Origin: Methylocaldum marinum
GTDB taxonomy: Bacteria; Pseudomonadota; Gammaproteobacteria; Methylococcales; Methylococcaceae
Length of the DNA stretch: 64,000 nucleotides
Reading direction: 5' to 3'
Assembly (NCBI RefSeq): GCF_003584645.1
Contig: NZ_AP017928.1
Span: 2,766,395-2,830,394 of the forward strand
Shown here in pieces: positions 48,590 to 58,470 of this stretch. A program made the translations under genes and the position numbers. Numbering within the stretch: the first letter of the stretch is position 1; the number at the start of each line of letters is the position of its first letter. Below the pieces are notes generated by a model. The model made no database searches. It had not been told where the DNA came from and saw only the letters and a list, made by a program, of their open reading frames with translations.

Positions 48590-49993
48590 CGGAATCTGGT
48601 GTACGGGTCGGCTTGAAGGAGGGTGGCGTACCCTGCTGAAATGAGATTGTCGAGATCACTATTCAGCGCAAAGAGAAAGGTACGCCATGAGTAAAAATAA
48701 CGCAGGTTGGTTGGGAACTCCAGGGGCGATCAGCGATTCGCTGACGGAGTTGCTACGGCAAGGTGCCCGGGGGTTGATCGAAAAGGCGGTAGAGGCGGAA
48801 TTGCAACTGTTGCTGGATCAGTATGAGAACGTGACCGATCTGGCCGGACGGAAGACGGTGGTCCGCAATGGTTACCTGCCGGAGCGGGAGGTGCTGACGG
48901 CGTTGGGGCCAGTAGCCGTCCGGGTACCGAAGGTGCGCGATCGTTCGGGTGGTGGGGTCAAGTTCAATTCCGCTTTGGTGCCGCCCTATGTCCGTAAGGC
49001 CAAACGGGTGGAAGCGGCATTGCCTTGGTTGTACTTGCGCGGTATTTCGACGGGCGACATGCGGGAAGCCCTGTCGGTGTTGCTTGGTGAAGACGCCAAA
49101 GGCCTGTCGCCTTCGGTGGTGAGTCGGCTCAAGGCGCAATGGTCGGAAGCCTATGAGGCCTGGAACCAACGTGATCTCTCCCAGGAGCACTACGTCTATG
49201 TGTGGGCGGACGGTATTTATTCGACGCTGCGCGGGGAGGACGACCGTCTGTGCCTGCTGATCCTGATCGGGGTCAACGAGCAGGGCGAGAAGCGGTTGCT
49301 GGCGCTATCCGACGGTTACCGGGAGTCCAAGGCTTCCTGGCGCAGCGTCATCCAGGACTTGCAGGCACGCGGTCTGAAGGCGGCGCCGCAGTTGGCGATC
49401 GGTGACGGCGCCTTGGGTTTCTGGGCGGCCTTGGACGAGGTCTGGCCACACACCCGCTGCCAACGCTGCTGGGTGCACAAGACGGCCAATGTGCTCAATG
49501 AACTGCCAAAATCCATTCAGGGCAAGGCCAAGGCGGGCCTCCATGAGATCTGGATGGCCGAAACCAAAGCCCAAGCCGGAAAGGCGTTCGACCGCTTTGT
49601 GCGCCACTTCGGCGCCAAGTATCCCAAGGCGGTGGACAAGCTGGTCAAGGACCGGGCGGCCCTGTTGACCTTTTACGACTTTCCGGCCGAGCACTGGATT
49701 CACATTCGGACGACCAACCCCATCGAATCGAGCTTCGCCACGATCCGTCATCGGACCACCCGGACCAAGAACTGCGTGCCCCGGAATGCGCTGTTGGGCC
49801 TGGTATTCCAACTGGCACTGACGGCGGAGAAAAGCTGGCGCAAGCTGCGCGGGTTCAAGCGCCTGCCGGAGGTCGTCCAGGGTATAATCAGGACGGGATA
49901 GCGATGGACGCTCCACCGGCTGACACCGCGGAAGAGCAGCAGAAAGTCGCCGCCTGATTCTGGCCGGCCATACACCAGATTTGACAATAGCTC
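48581..49993. mobile_element. IS256-family insertion sequence, complete
   Basis: The 1413-base element has imperfect terminal repeats: left GAGTTATAACGGAATCTGGTGT... (48581 on), right ...ACACCAGATTTGACAATAGCTC ending 49993, sharing the block AATCTGGTGTA. One transposase gene lies inside. The flanking CTGGTCTGG duplication and in-frame repair of the host gene confirm both ends. Looks recent because the duplication is perfect. Confidence 0.92.
48687..49901 (+). CDS. IS256-family transposase
   Basis: The 404-residue Mutator-type DDE transposase has VWADGIYSTLR (first Asp), AIGDGALGFWAALDEV (second Asp), the C/H motif RCQRCWVHKTANVLNELPK, and NPIESSFATIRHRTTRTK with the catalytic Glu. Length is normal and no internal stop is present, so it is probably active. 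It cuts and pastes the element, making 8-9 bp duplications. Confidence 0.97.
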   Translation: MSKNNAGWLGTPGAISDSLTELLRQGARGLIEKAVEAELQLLLDQYENVTDLAGRKTVVRNGYLPEREVLTALGPVAVRVPKVRDRSGGGVKFNSALVPPYVRKAKRVEAALPWLYLRGISTGDMREALSVLLGEDAKGLSPSVVSRLKAQWSEAYEAWNQRDLSQEHYVYVWADGIYSTLRGEDDRLCLLILIGVNEQGEKRLLALSDGYRESKASWRSVIQDLQARGLKAAPQLAIGDGALGFWAALDEVWPHTRCQRCWVHKTANVLNELPKSIQGKAKAGLHEIWMAETKAQAGKAFDRFVRHFGAKYPKAVDKLVKDRAALLTFYDFPAEHWIHIRTTNPIESSFATIRHRTTRTKNCVPRNALLGLVFQLALTAEKSWRKLRGFKRLPEVVQGIIRTG

Positions 49994-50002
49994 CTGGTCT
50001 GG

Positions 50003-50221
50003 TTCATGGACGCTCAGCTCGGAATCTCCACCAGCGCGTATTGTTTCTTCTACGACACCTGGGACACACGGACCAACGAGCTTAAGCCGGGCTGGCTGCC
50101 CGCCTTGGCCGGCGCCGCTTACGGCGCCTTATGCGGAGCCATCACCATGTCGATCGCATCCGGTTACATGATTGTCCGCGCCACGATCGCGGGCGCGGGC
50201 CGGCAGCGGCTTTCAGCGTAA
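50003..50221 (+). pseudogene. 3' part of the IS-interrupted membrane protein gene
   Basis: After the right copy of the 9-bp duplication the frame FMDAQLGISTSAYCFFYD... continues the protein that was cut at 48580, without any frame change, for about 72 residues to a TAA at 50221. It contains a helix (PALAGAAYGALCGAITMSIASGYMIV). The ATG at 50006 could start a separate short protein, but it is the old C-terminus. Confidence 0.8.
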
Positions 50222-50400
50222 GATCGCGTGTGAAATGCAGCGCCGAAGCTCGATCCTGCGCAAGACGGCGGCTTTTTTGCCCAGGCGGGGTCCGACGGTC
50301 GACCGAAGCGATATGGGGGGATAGGTCCAATCACTGCCCGGTAGCCGGCGCCGACCGGCACCATTAGGTTTTGAATGAGCATAAAAGAGGAAAGGTCAAA

Positions 50401-51147
50401 ATGAAATCTGAACGAAATCACTTCGCAATAGTTGGGTTAATGCTTGCCGCTGGGTTATCTTGGCAAGGCATAACATACGCTGCCACGCTGCGGTTTGACT
50501 TCGAAGCGACGGTTACTGACATCCGCGATAGTGATGCGCCGTTCGACGATATCGCGATTGGCGACGTGGCCCAAGGGTATTTTGAATACGTAACCGAAGC
50601 ATTCGACGTCAGAATTCCCGATGGCGGCAATATTCCAGGACCAACCCACTATTGGGCCGGCCTGCCGGTATTTCAGAAGCCTCCAACTTTTGTAACAGCC
50701 TCTGTGACGATAGGCGACCATGTTTTCAATCCATATGAGCTCGGCGGCGCACAGGAAGTCTCTCTTTGGGACGAACCCCCGACACCCGCGGGTTTCGATC
50801 AATTCTCGATAAGTCACATATCGCAGGCGTCAGCCGGCAGCGCGACCACGGCGCTGATGGCCGTCGGGGGAACAATTCAGTTGATTGACGCTTTGGCAGA
50901 CGAGGAACTCGTTCAGCAGTTCGAATGGTCGGCGGCGCTCGAACCGGATCGCGCTTTTCTGCGGCCTTTTGCACTTGAATTCATCCAGCCGAACACCTCG
51001 TCAGTGCATGGGCGCAGCCGCCTGGAAATCGTCGGAGATTTGACATACGCACGTCTGGCACCGGTGCCATTGCCTTCGACGTTGCCATTGTTGGGATCGG
51101 TAGTCGCTTTCGCTGCATTGGCTTTGCGCAAACACCGACAAATGTAA
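50401..51147 (+). CDS. Exported protein with PEP-CTERM-like C-terminal anchor
   Basis: The 248-residue protein has an N-terminal signal (IVGLMLAAGLSWQGITYAA) and a C-terminal VPLPSTLPLLGSVVAFAALALRKHR, matching the short motif, helix, and basic tail layout of PEP-CTERM sorting signals (variant VPLP). Such proteins are sorted by exosortase, often with exopolysaccharide export. The middle domain is beta-rich and of unknown function. The exosortase gene is not in the window. The ATG at 50401 has a GAGGAAAGG ribosome site; the earlier start at 50371 is less good. Confidence 0.65.
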   Translation: MKSERNHFAIVGLMLAAGLSWQGITYAATLRFDFEATVTDIRDSDAPFDDIAIGDVAQGYFEYVTEAFDVRIPDGGNIPGPTHYWAGLPVFQKPPTFVTASVTIGDHVFNPYELGGAQEVSLWDEPPTPAGFDQFSISHISQASAGSATTALMAVGGTIQLIDALADEELVQQFEWSAALEPDRAFLRPFALEFIQPNTSSVHGRSRLEIVGDLTYARLAPVPLPSTLPLLGSVVAFAALALRKHRQM

Positions 51148-51259
51148 CGGTCTCGTCCGGAGAGACGTCGCATATAAACGCAACGTCTTCAAAATCAACG
51201 ACACACAGCGTACCTTTTGTCCGTGTATCGGAAAGCTCAAGAGATTGGACAAGCTACTG

Positions 51260-51736
51260 ATGATCAAATGGGATCCCTTATCCGTGACACCGAGCGACGA
51301 AGACTGGATGCGCCACGCCCTGGCGCTCGCCAAACGGGCCGGCGACATGGGCGAAGTGCCGGTGGGCGCGGTGCTGGTAAAGGATGACATGCTGATCGCC
51401 GAGGGCTGGAACTGCCCGATCGGCACGAACGATCCCACTGCCCATGCCGAGATCATGGCACTTCGGACAGCCGGTGCGCGACTCGGCAACTACCGCTTGG
51501 TCGACACCGTTCTTTACGTGACCCTGGAGCCCTGCGTGATGTGCATCGGCGCCATCGTTCACGCTCGCGTGAAGCGGCTGGTATTCGGTGCTCCGGATGC
51601 CAAACGGGGTGCCGTCTGCAGTGCCTTGCAGCTGGCCGATGCGGAATTTCTCAACCATAAGGTCGAATACCGGCCCGGCGTTCTGGAGGAGGACTGCAGC
51701 TGCCTCCTCAGACAGTTCTTTAAAGAAAGACGTTAA
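51260..51736 (+). CDS. tadA: tRNA-specific adenosine deaminase
   Basis: The 158-residue enzyme converts A34 to inosine in tRNA-Arg. Zinc and catalytic residues are in PTAHAEIMALR (His, Glu) and TLEPCVMCIGAIVHAR (Cys, Cys). A TTG at 51245 would add five residues; the ATG at 51260 is better. Its stop overlaps the convergent mltF stop by two bases. Confidence 0.93.
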   Translation: MIKWDPLSVTPSDEDWMRHALALAKRAGDMGEVPVGAVLVKDDMLIAEGWNCPIGTNDPTAHAEIMALRTAGARLGNYRLVDTVLYVTLEPCVMCIGAIVHARVKRLVFGAPDAKRGAVCSALQLADAEFLNHKVEYRPGVLEEDCSCLLRQFFKERR

Positions 51737-53295
51737 ACGCCCTCCGCCCGAGATCTCTCCGGCCCCATGGCCATTGTGCCGTCCTTATTTTCTTCGGTAA
51801 GCCAGACAAGAAGATCATAGTAACGGCGTATACTGTTCACGTAGTGGACCGCAACCCGTCCGCGAGCTTTTCCGTATTTGGTTTTACGATACCAATACGG
51901 CTTGCCGAGCAGCGGCAAAACTTTCTTGATTTCGATCCATTTGTCCGGATCACCGCCGCGGGCAGCGACCAGCTTTCTAGCGTCCGCAATGTGGCCATAA
52001 CCGAGGTTGTACGCCGCCAACGCAAGCCAGGTACGATCCGGATCCTCTATTTCAGGCGGCATATTGGCCAGGGTCTGCCGAAGATAAGACGCTCCGCCCC
52101 GGATACTTTGGGCCGGGTCGAACCGATCGGTTACTTTCAACTGTTTGGCGGTGACGCCGGTCAACATCATCATACCGCGCACACCTTCGGCGGAAACCGC
52201 CGTGCTGTGCCACTTCGACTCCTGATAAGCGATAGCAGCCAAAAGTCGCCAATCGATACCGTACTGTCTCCCGGCCTGCACGAACAAGGGCCTGAATTTG
52301 GGTAGGCGGGTGCGAAAATCGCGACGCAGAGATCTGTCCAAAGCGACGTCGAACGCTTCCGCATGTCCGTAATAACGATCGATCACCTGATCCAGCGTCC
52401 TGTTTTCCTTGATTTCCCGAAAAAACCGGGCGGTTTCGTCGTACAGGCTGGCATCCTCGGACATGGGCAAAGCCCAGGCTAGTTCCCGGGTTTTGCCGAT
52501 ATCGAAGGCGACTTGCAGCTTTGGATAGTAACGCCGCATGATCAATGCCTGATCCGAATTGGCAACGGTGTAATCGACCAATCCTTCGCTAACCAGAAAC
52601 AGAAGTTCGTGAACATCGTGATCGAAGTTGACTTGCCAATTAAGGTTTCGATGGCTGCGCCTCAGACCTTTGAGCGTATTGATATGGCTCGAACCGGCGG
52701 AAACTTCCAGCACGCCGTCGGCCAAATCGGTAATGGTGGCCGGCCGCGGACGGCTACTGCTGTATAAGATTTGCTCGGTAAGAACACGGTAAGGCGGTGC
52801 GAAGCGCAACTTCCTTTTCCTTACTGCATCGACGAGCAGTCCGGCTGCCGCAACGTCCGCCCGTCCCTCGTCGAGGGTCTGGATGGCCTGTTTAGCCGAA
52901 TCCGCCACGATAAACCTGACTTTGACGTCGAGCCGTTTGGCGAAGAGTTCCGCTAAATCGTGCTCGAGACCGACCGCACCGTTGATGCTTTCATAGTAGG
53001 TCGACGGCCCGTACCGGGTGACGACCCGCAGTTCACCGGCTTGTTTGATCCGTTTCAGTTGGGGGAGGGGCCGGGACGTTTCCTGAGCACATCCCGAAAC
53101 AGAAGCCGTGAGGAAAAGATAAACGAGGAAACGGATCAATCTGGATTGTTTCGATACTGTTCCTTGTTCTCGACGTCCCCATCTAGATTTACGTTTACCG
53201 TCTGAACTTTTCGCCTGCTCTATACTCCGGTCCAAGGTATCTCTCTGATTTAGGCCGAAGGGCATGACATCAGACAAATTCATGTCCCCCACCAT
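51733..53295 (-). CDS. mltF: Membrane-bound lytic murein transglycosylase F
   Basis: The 520-residue lipoprotein enzyme cuts glycan strands of peptidoglycan. A lipobox-like ASVSGC stands near residue 69, then an amino-acid-binding-like domain (GELRVVTRYGPSTYYES), then a SLT domain with catalytic Glu in AYQESKWHSTAVSAEGVRGMM and LAAYNLGYGHIADAR. The first 50 residues before the signal are unusual and may mean that the true start is later, but no better start codon is visible. The tRNA-Ser gene lies just upstream on the opposite strand. Confidence 0.9.
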   Translation of the reverse strand: MVGDMNLSDVMPFGLNQRDTLDRSIEQAKSSDGKRKSRWGRREQGTVSKQSRLIRFLVYLFLTASVSGCAQETSRPLPQLKRIKQAGELRVVTRYGPSTYYESINGAVGLEHDLAELFAKRLDVKVRFIVADSAKQAIQTLDEGRADVAAAGLLVDAVRKRKLRFAPPYRVLTEQILYSSSRPRPATITDLADGVLEVSAGSSHINTLKGLRRSHRNLNWQVNFDHDVHELLFLVSEGLVDYTVANSDQALIMRRYYPKLQVAFDIGKTRELAWALPMSEDASLYDETARFFREIKENRTLDQVIDRYYGHAEAFDVALDRSLRRDFRTRLPKFRPLFVQAGRQYGIDWRLLAAIAYQESKWHSTAVSAEGVRGMMMLTGVTAKQLKVTDRFDPAQSIRGGASYLRQTLANMPPEIEDPDRTWLALAAYNLGYGHIADARKLVAARGGDPDKWIEIKKVLPLLGKPYWYRKTKYGKARGRVAVHYVNSIRRYYDLLVWLTEENKDGTMAMGPERSRAEGV

Positions 53296-53324
53296 TTTTT
53301 TCTGAACAAAGCTGTCGTATCATA

Positions 53325-54737
<1,413 letters not shown>

Positions 54738-55166
54738 TCATACAGAAATCTCCGTATCTACGAAGAAGCTGACCCGCTATTTGACAGTGTCTATGCGGGA
54801 ACCTCCGGTGAAAACGTATTCACGTTCGATGAAATGCCCAATACCAGCCGTGTTTACAAGATCGAGAATTTCAACGGTGTGGAAGATGTTCTGGATTTAT
54901 CGAGCCTGCTAGACCCTATTACAAGCGCTATCACGGATTTCGTTCAAATCACTGATGATGGCACGGATTCTTTTGTCGCTGTAGATACAGATGGTGGTGG
55001 CGACAGCTTTGTTCAGATCGCAATGCTGACTGGCGTGACGGGCCTCACGGACGAAGAGGCACTGGAAGCTGGCGGCAACCTGATCGCGGCGTAAAGCGAT
55101 GGCCGATTGCGTAAACTCACGTAAATCTTTTTCTCCTGCCCGTGAACCATTCGGGGGACCACGCGT

Positions 55167-55628
55167 ATGAGTGCTGTGAAAGCCCCTTTGCCGGATAAAA
55201 AGCTCGGTCTTGATGAAGAGGAAATAAAGGCTGCATTTGCCGAGTTGCAGCCCGCTATCCAGGGACTGATCGACACCTACAATGTTCATGTCGTGATCAG
55301 CGCGCTTGCCAGCACCTATCTGGGCCTTTTGCAGGAAGCGGGATTACCGCAGGACCGGGCCGATACGGAATCCCGTCGCATCCAGGCACTCCTTTCCAGG
55401 CATCGTTATAACCGCCGGGCCGCAGCCAGTGCGCTGGAAGCCATCGGGCATTTCTGCACGCGCCTGTCGCGCAGAGGCATTAGCGCCCGCGCGAGTGTCT
55501 GGATTGTCGGGGACGCAATGAACCGGATCATCAGCGGCATGCGGGACGGTCCTGTCAAGAAGGACCTGGTGTCAATCAATCTGCGACTGGCAGGATTGCA
55601 GATTTCCTGCCTTCCCGCCAATAGATGA
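55167..55628 (+). CDS. Hypothetical protein of the mobile element
   Basis: The 153-residue helical protein MSAVKAPLPDKKLGLDEEEIKAAF... has no recognised family. A GGGGGA site stands before its ATG. It is convergent with the H-NS-type gene, the stop codons being adjacent. Composition matches the rest of the element. Confidence 0.5.
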   Translation: MSAVKAPLPDKKLGLDEEEIKAAFAELQPAIQGLIDTYNVHVVISALASTYLGLLQEAGLPQDRADTESRRIQALLSRHRYNRRAAASALEAIGHFCTRLSRRGISARASVWIVGDAMNRIISGMRDGPVKKDLVSINLRLAGLQISCLPANR

Positions 55629-55955
55629 TCATTTTCCAATCAGGTAATCATCCAGAGACTTCCCGGCTTCCAGCCCTTCCTTGATCCAGGCAGGCTGCCG
55701 TCCGCGTCCACTCCATGTGAGGGCGGGGTTTTCGGGATGGCGGTACTTTGGCGGAAGTGGTGCCTTGCCTTTTTTCGCAGGCGCGGCTCCGGTCAGTTCG
55801 GAGAGGCTAAAGCCCTTCTCGCGCGCCAGCGCTTCAACAGCGTCCAGTGCCTCTTTTCGCTTTTTGGCCTCATACTGGTCAATCGCTCTGGCAACATCCT
55901 TCTGGAGTGTTTTCAGTTCGTCCAGGTCGAGCTTGTCGAGGTCGATCTTTGCCAT
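55629..55955 (-). CDS. H-NS-family nucleoid protein
   Basis: The 108-residue protein has an N-terminal coiled-coil (LDELKTLQKDVARAIDQYEAKKRKEALDAV) and the H-NS DNA-binding end YRHPENPALTWSGRGRQPAWI. H-NS proteins silence foreign, A/T-rich DNA, and element-borne copies are thought to lower the cost of carriage. The start at 55955 lies just before the conserved domain; nine residues upstream are doubtful. Its presence here points to alphaproteobacterial origin. Confidence 0.9.
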   Translation of the reverse strand: MAKIDLDKLDLDELKTLQKDVARAIDQYEAKKRKEALDAVEALAREKGFSLSELTGAAPAKKGKAPLPPKYRHPENPALTWSGRGRQPAWIKEGLEAGKSLDDYLIGK

Positions 55956-56032
55956 GAGATTGCTGCGTCCTTCCAAAAGCATCCTGTCACGGCATTTGTA
56001 AGGACTTGATAATCCGACAACAAGCCCCGGTA

Positions 56033-56218
56033 TTATTTACGGTTCCAGATATGACGGTAGCCCTCGGCTTGCTCTGCGAGGGTTCTTTCCATGAAGGCCA
56101 CGTTGTGCGGGTCGAGTAAGGGCTGTTCTCCGTCCAGGCGGCACAAGCTGTCATAGAGATGGGCCGCTTCGCCTGCCACCATCTCCAACTGCGAGGTGAT
56201 CCGTGCCGGGCTGGTCAT
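56033..56218 (-). CDS. Tiny protein 5 of a compact operon, unknown
   Basis: A 61-residue open frame MTSPARITSQLEMVAGEAAHLYDS..., last in a series of five small genes packed end to end. No family recognised. It begins 3 bases after the stop of the gene upstream, which supports being real. Confidence 0.45.
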   Translation of the reverse strand: MTSPARITSQLEMVAGEAAHLYDSLCRLDGEQPLLDPHNVAFMERTLAEQAEGYRHIWNRK

Positions 56219-56221
56219 GGT

Positions 56222-56446
56222 TCAGTGCTTCTCCGCCGTTCTGGCCTGCTTGGCAGCTTCCAGTTGGTCCGACATTTCGCAATCGATGATGCGGCTGTAG
56301 GCGAGGTTTAGAAGACGGCAGGCGCGCAGCACGTCCGCCCCTTCCAACTCGCGCGGTTCCAGCGTGACGATGTAGCGCCCGGCTTCCTTCCAGATATGGG
56401 CGGCGATCTCGCGGTCGATCATGCTGCGGTATGGCTGGCGGCTCAT
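56222..56446 (-). CDS. Tiny protein 4 of a compact operon, unknown
   Basis: A 74-residue frame MSRQPYRSMIDREIAAHIWKEAGRYIV... that overlaps the gene upstream by 4 bases (ATGA). Mostly helical, charged, no signal peptide. No family recognised. Confidence 0.5.
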   Translation of the reverse strand: MSRQPYRSMIDREIAAHIWKEAGRYIVTLEPRELEGADVLRACRLLNLAYSRIIDCEMSDQLEAAKQARTAEKH

Positions 56447-56661
56447 GTCTTCGTTTCGGAAACTTGCGGGAACCTGTGCGCCCTGCTGGCGGCAAGGTTG
56501 TCCTCGATCACGTCTTTCACGTGCCTACTGTCAGTCATGCCTTGGTAGCGGACTTCGCACATGCGCCAGATGAAGGCCGCATCTCGAACAAGCGCCCTGA
56601 ACGGCATAATGCGGCGGCGTTTCTCAGTGGCTTCCCAGTGGATATCGGTCTTGTCGCTCAT
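56443..56661 (-). CDS. Tiny protein 3 of a compact operon, unknown
   Basis: A 72-residue frame MSDKTDIHWEATEKRRRIMPFRALVRDAAF... overlapping both neighbours by 4 bases. Basic and helical; no family recognised. Confidence 0.5.
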   Translation of the reverse strand: MSDKTDIHWEATEKRRRIMPFRALVRDAAFIWRMCEVRYQGMTDSRHVKDVIEDNLAASRAHRFPQVSETKT

Positions 56662-56852
56662 CCAAGCAGCCTCTTCATGTCGCGGTCGATCTGCTCGGCC
56701 ACCTCCAGCGGCGGCAGACGCCTTTCAAGAGACCGGCGCACGGCGGGTGACAGTTTGTCCTTCTTGGCCTGAAACTTGTGGACGGTTTCAGCCAGAGGTC
56801 GCGGCTTTTGCGCCAGCCACCATGCATGGGAGTATTTCGGGGGCGTACTCAT
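56658..56852 (-). CDS. Tiny protein 2 of a compact operon, unknown
   Basis: A 64-residue frame MSTPPKYSHAWWLAQKPRPLAETVHKFQAKK... with ATG at 56852 overlapping the upstream stop (ATGA). Basic, helical. An in-frame start upstream would add nine residues but overlaps the neighbour more. No family recognised. Confidence 0.5.
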   Translation of the reverse strand: MSTPPKYSHAWWLAQKPRPLAETVHKFQAKKDKLSPAVRRSLERRLPPLEVAEQIDRDMKRLLG

Positions 56853-57067
56853 GTTGCGCCCTTGGCCGCTATTGCCCATTTGCGGCGATAGGCACGTCCG
56901 AGTGTCTGTATGAACGCGGCATGGGCCGCATGCACGGCTTTCCAGTCCTCGCCCGTGAACACGGAATGGTCAATAATGTCGCTGCCTTGGGCGCTCAGAT
57001 GGGCGAGATATTCCATGTCCTTGGCATGATGGGCGGCTGTGCCGTGCCCGGTATGTGTGACCTGCAT
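56849..57067 (-). CDS. Tiny protein 1 of a compact operon, unknown
   Basis: A 72-residue frame MQVTHTGHGTAAHHAKDMEYLAHLSAQ... rich in His and Ala. It begins 13 bases after the stop of the membrane protein gene upstream. No family recognised. Confidence 0.5.
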   Translation of the reverse strand: MQVTHTGHGTAAHHAKDMEYLAHLSAQGSDIIDHSVFTGEDWKAVHAAHAAFIQTLGRAYRRKWAIAAKGAT

Positions 57068-57080
57068 GGTGGAATGCCCT

Positions 57081-57554
57081 CTATGCCGTCTTCTTACGGA
57101 CTCCCCGAATGATACCCCAGATGACGGCTATGATCAGCAGCCCTGATGCCCCGACCAGCAGGCTGGAGATGATATTGCCGCTGATCAGAAACAGCACAAT
57201 GAACGGGGGAAGCAGAAGCGCGATCAGTTTTCCGTTCGTCTGGGCAAACCCCGCCCAAGTGACCACACCGATCCAGATGCCCTGCAACAAGACCGACCAG
57301 AAGGGCATGGCCCCGCCGTTTTCGACCGTGGCAGGGCCGGGAAGCGGCCATGACAGGAGCTTCAGGAAGATTGACTGGCGGGGTGCGCCTTGTGCGCTCG
57401 GGTTATCCGCACCGCTGAGATAGGTTTCAAGGCTGCCTGTCCAGCTCTGATACAGCCCCCATGTCAGGATGATGTAAGCCAGCCCCACGGCAAGGCCGAT
57501 CTGAACGGGGCGAGACGTGCGAAGGGTATCCAGTCCTGATTGCCAGATGGTCAT
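57081..57554 (-). CDS. Inner-membrane protein of the DsbG-like operon, unknown
   Basis: The 157-residue protein has three to four hydrophobic helices, e.g. QIGLAVGLAYIILTWGLY, LLQGIWIGVVTWAGF, LIALLLPPFIVLFLISG, SLLVGASGLLIIAVIWG, and a basic end. It overlaps the upstream thiol-protein gene by 4 bases. It may pair with that protein, e.g. as a membrane partner in disulfide chemistry or pilus assembly, but no redox Cys is visible. No family recognised. Confidence 0.6.
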   Translation of the reverse strand: MTIWQSGLDTLRTSRPVQIGLAVGLAYIILTWGLYQSWTGSLETYLSGADNPSAQGAPRQSIFLKLLSWPLPGPATVENGGAMPFWSVLLQGIWIGVVTWAGFAQTNGKLIALLLPPFIVLFLISGNIISSLLVGASGLLIIAVIWGIIRGVRKKTA

Positions 57555-58282
57555 TGGTCGCCTCCGGGGAACATGCTGGAGATATGGAGTTCAAGGACAT
57601 TGCGGATGCGGTTCAGGTCGCCGCCAGCCAGTACCTCGTCCAGCCATCTGCCATCCAGTATCAGCATCGGCGCACGGACGCGGCTCCTGTCCTCCCCTGC
57701 CGTTTGATCCAGAAGGACGACATTGCGGGCAAAGATGTCTCGCGCGCGTTCCGCATCACAGGCTGGCTGGTCGGGATCGGTATAGACGCCGCGCTCCTGC
57801 AACAGGCTGCGGAACGAGAAGTTGCGGGCATTGGTAATGGCGGGCCATGTGGTCTCGCGCCCCTGAAAGCGGCGGTTGCTGGCCATGGCGTAGGAGATGA
57901 ACACGTCCGACGCGGCATCGAAGCCTTCCGGCCCGCCTGTCGTGTAGGTGCATTGCAGCCAGCGCGCCATCCAGTCACTGCGCTCTTCGGCAAGCTGGTC
58001 ATTGCCGCTGCGATGGTAATATTGCGGGACCTGCCGATAAACGATGCGAAGGCGTCCCTGATCGATGTACCGCTCGTAGATATCCTGCACCGTGCTGTGC
58101 AGGACGATGCAGCCCGGACAACCCGGCGAAAAATACACGATCAGTTCGTGTGTCGCGTCATCTTCCCCGATGATGATATCCACGCTCGCATCAACCTGGT
58201 GGCCGGGGTTCAGTTCGGCGGATGCGGGTAGTCCCATGGCCAGGAATACGGCGGTGATCGGGGCGCTCAGGCGGTTCAGCAT
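57551..58282 (-). CDS. Exported thioredoxin-fold (DsbC/DsbG-like) protein
   Basis: The 243-residue protein has a signal (ITAVFLAMGLPASA) and a thioredoxin fold with the redox motif YFSPGCPGCIVLHSTV (C-x2-C) near residue 55, then IVYRQVPQYYHRSG and the later cis-Pro region RVRAPMLILDG. It resembles periplasmic disulfide proteins carried by conjugative and mobilizable elements (TrbB/TraF-like). It has a good GGAGACAGG ribosome site and is the first gene of a seven-gene operon. Confidence 0.75.
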   Translation of the reverse strand: MLNRLSAPITAVFLAMGLPASAELNPGHQVDASVDIIIGEDDATHELIVYFSPGCPGCIVLHSTVQDIYERYIDQGRLRIVYRQVPQYYHRSGNDQLAEERSDWMARWLQCTYTTGGPEGFDAASDVFISYAMASNRRFQGRETTWPAITNARNFSFRSLLQERGVYTDPDQPACDAERARDIFARNVVLLDQTAGEDRSRVRAPMLILDGRWLDEVLAGGDLNRIRNVLELHISSMFPGGDQ

Positions 58283-58297
58283 CGGACCTGTCTCCTC

Positions 58298-58441
58298 AAC
58301 TTCTACTCAAAACTTGACATACGGCAGTATGTAACGCGAGGTCAAGCACTTAGGAACCTGTTCCTGTGGAAAAACGAGCCTGCACAGAGCACTCACAGCG
58401 GCTTACGGCGATTACCCCAACTTCTGAGTAGAAGTTGACAT
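58298..58441. repeat. Repeated AACTTCT-9-TTGACAT boxes in a divergent promoter region
   Basis: AACTTCT, nine bases, TTGACAT occurs at 58298-58320 and again at 58419-58441, as direct repeats 121 bases apart. The second copy is also a perfect palindrome (CAACTTCT GAGT AGAAGTTG, 58418-58437), and TCAACTTCTACTCA at 58296-58309 is exactly inverted at 58425-58438. A small CATACGGCAGTATG palindrome (58318-58331) sits between. Could be operator or recombination sites; the TTGACAT parts look like -35 boxes. Confidence 0.5.
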
Positions 58442-58470
58442 CGGACCATTTCGGGCGCTTTGTCGGCTCT

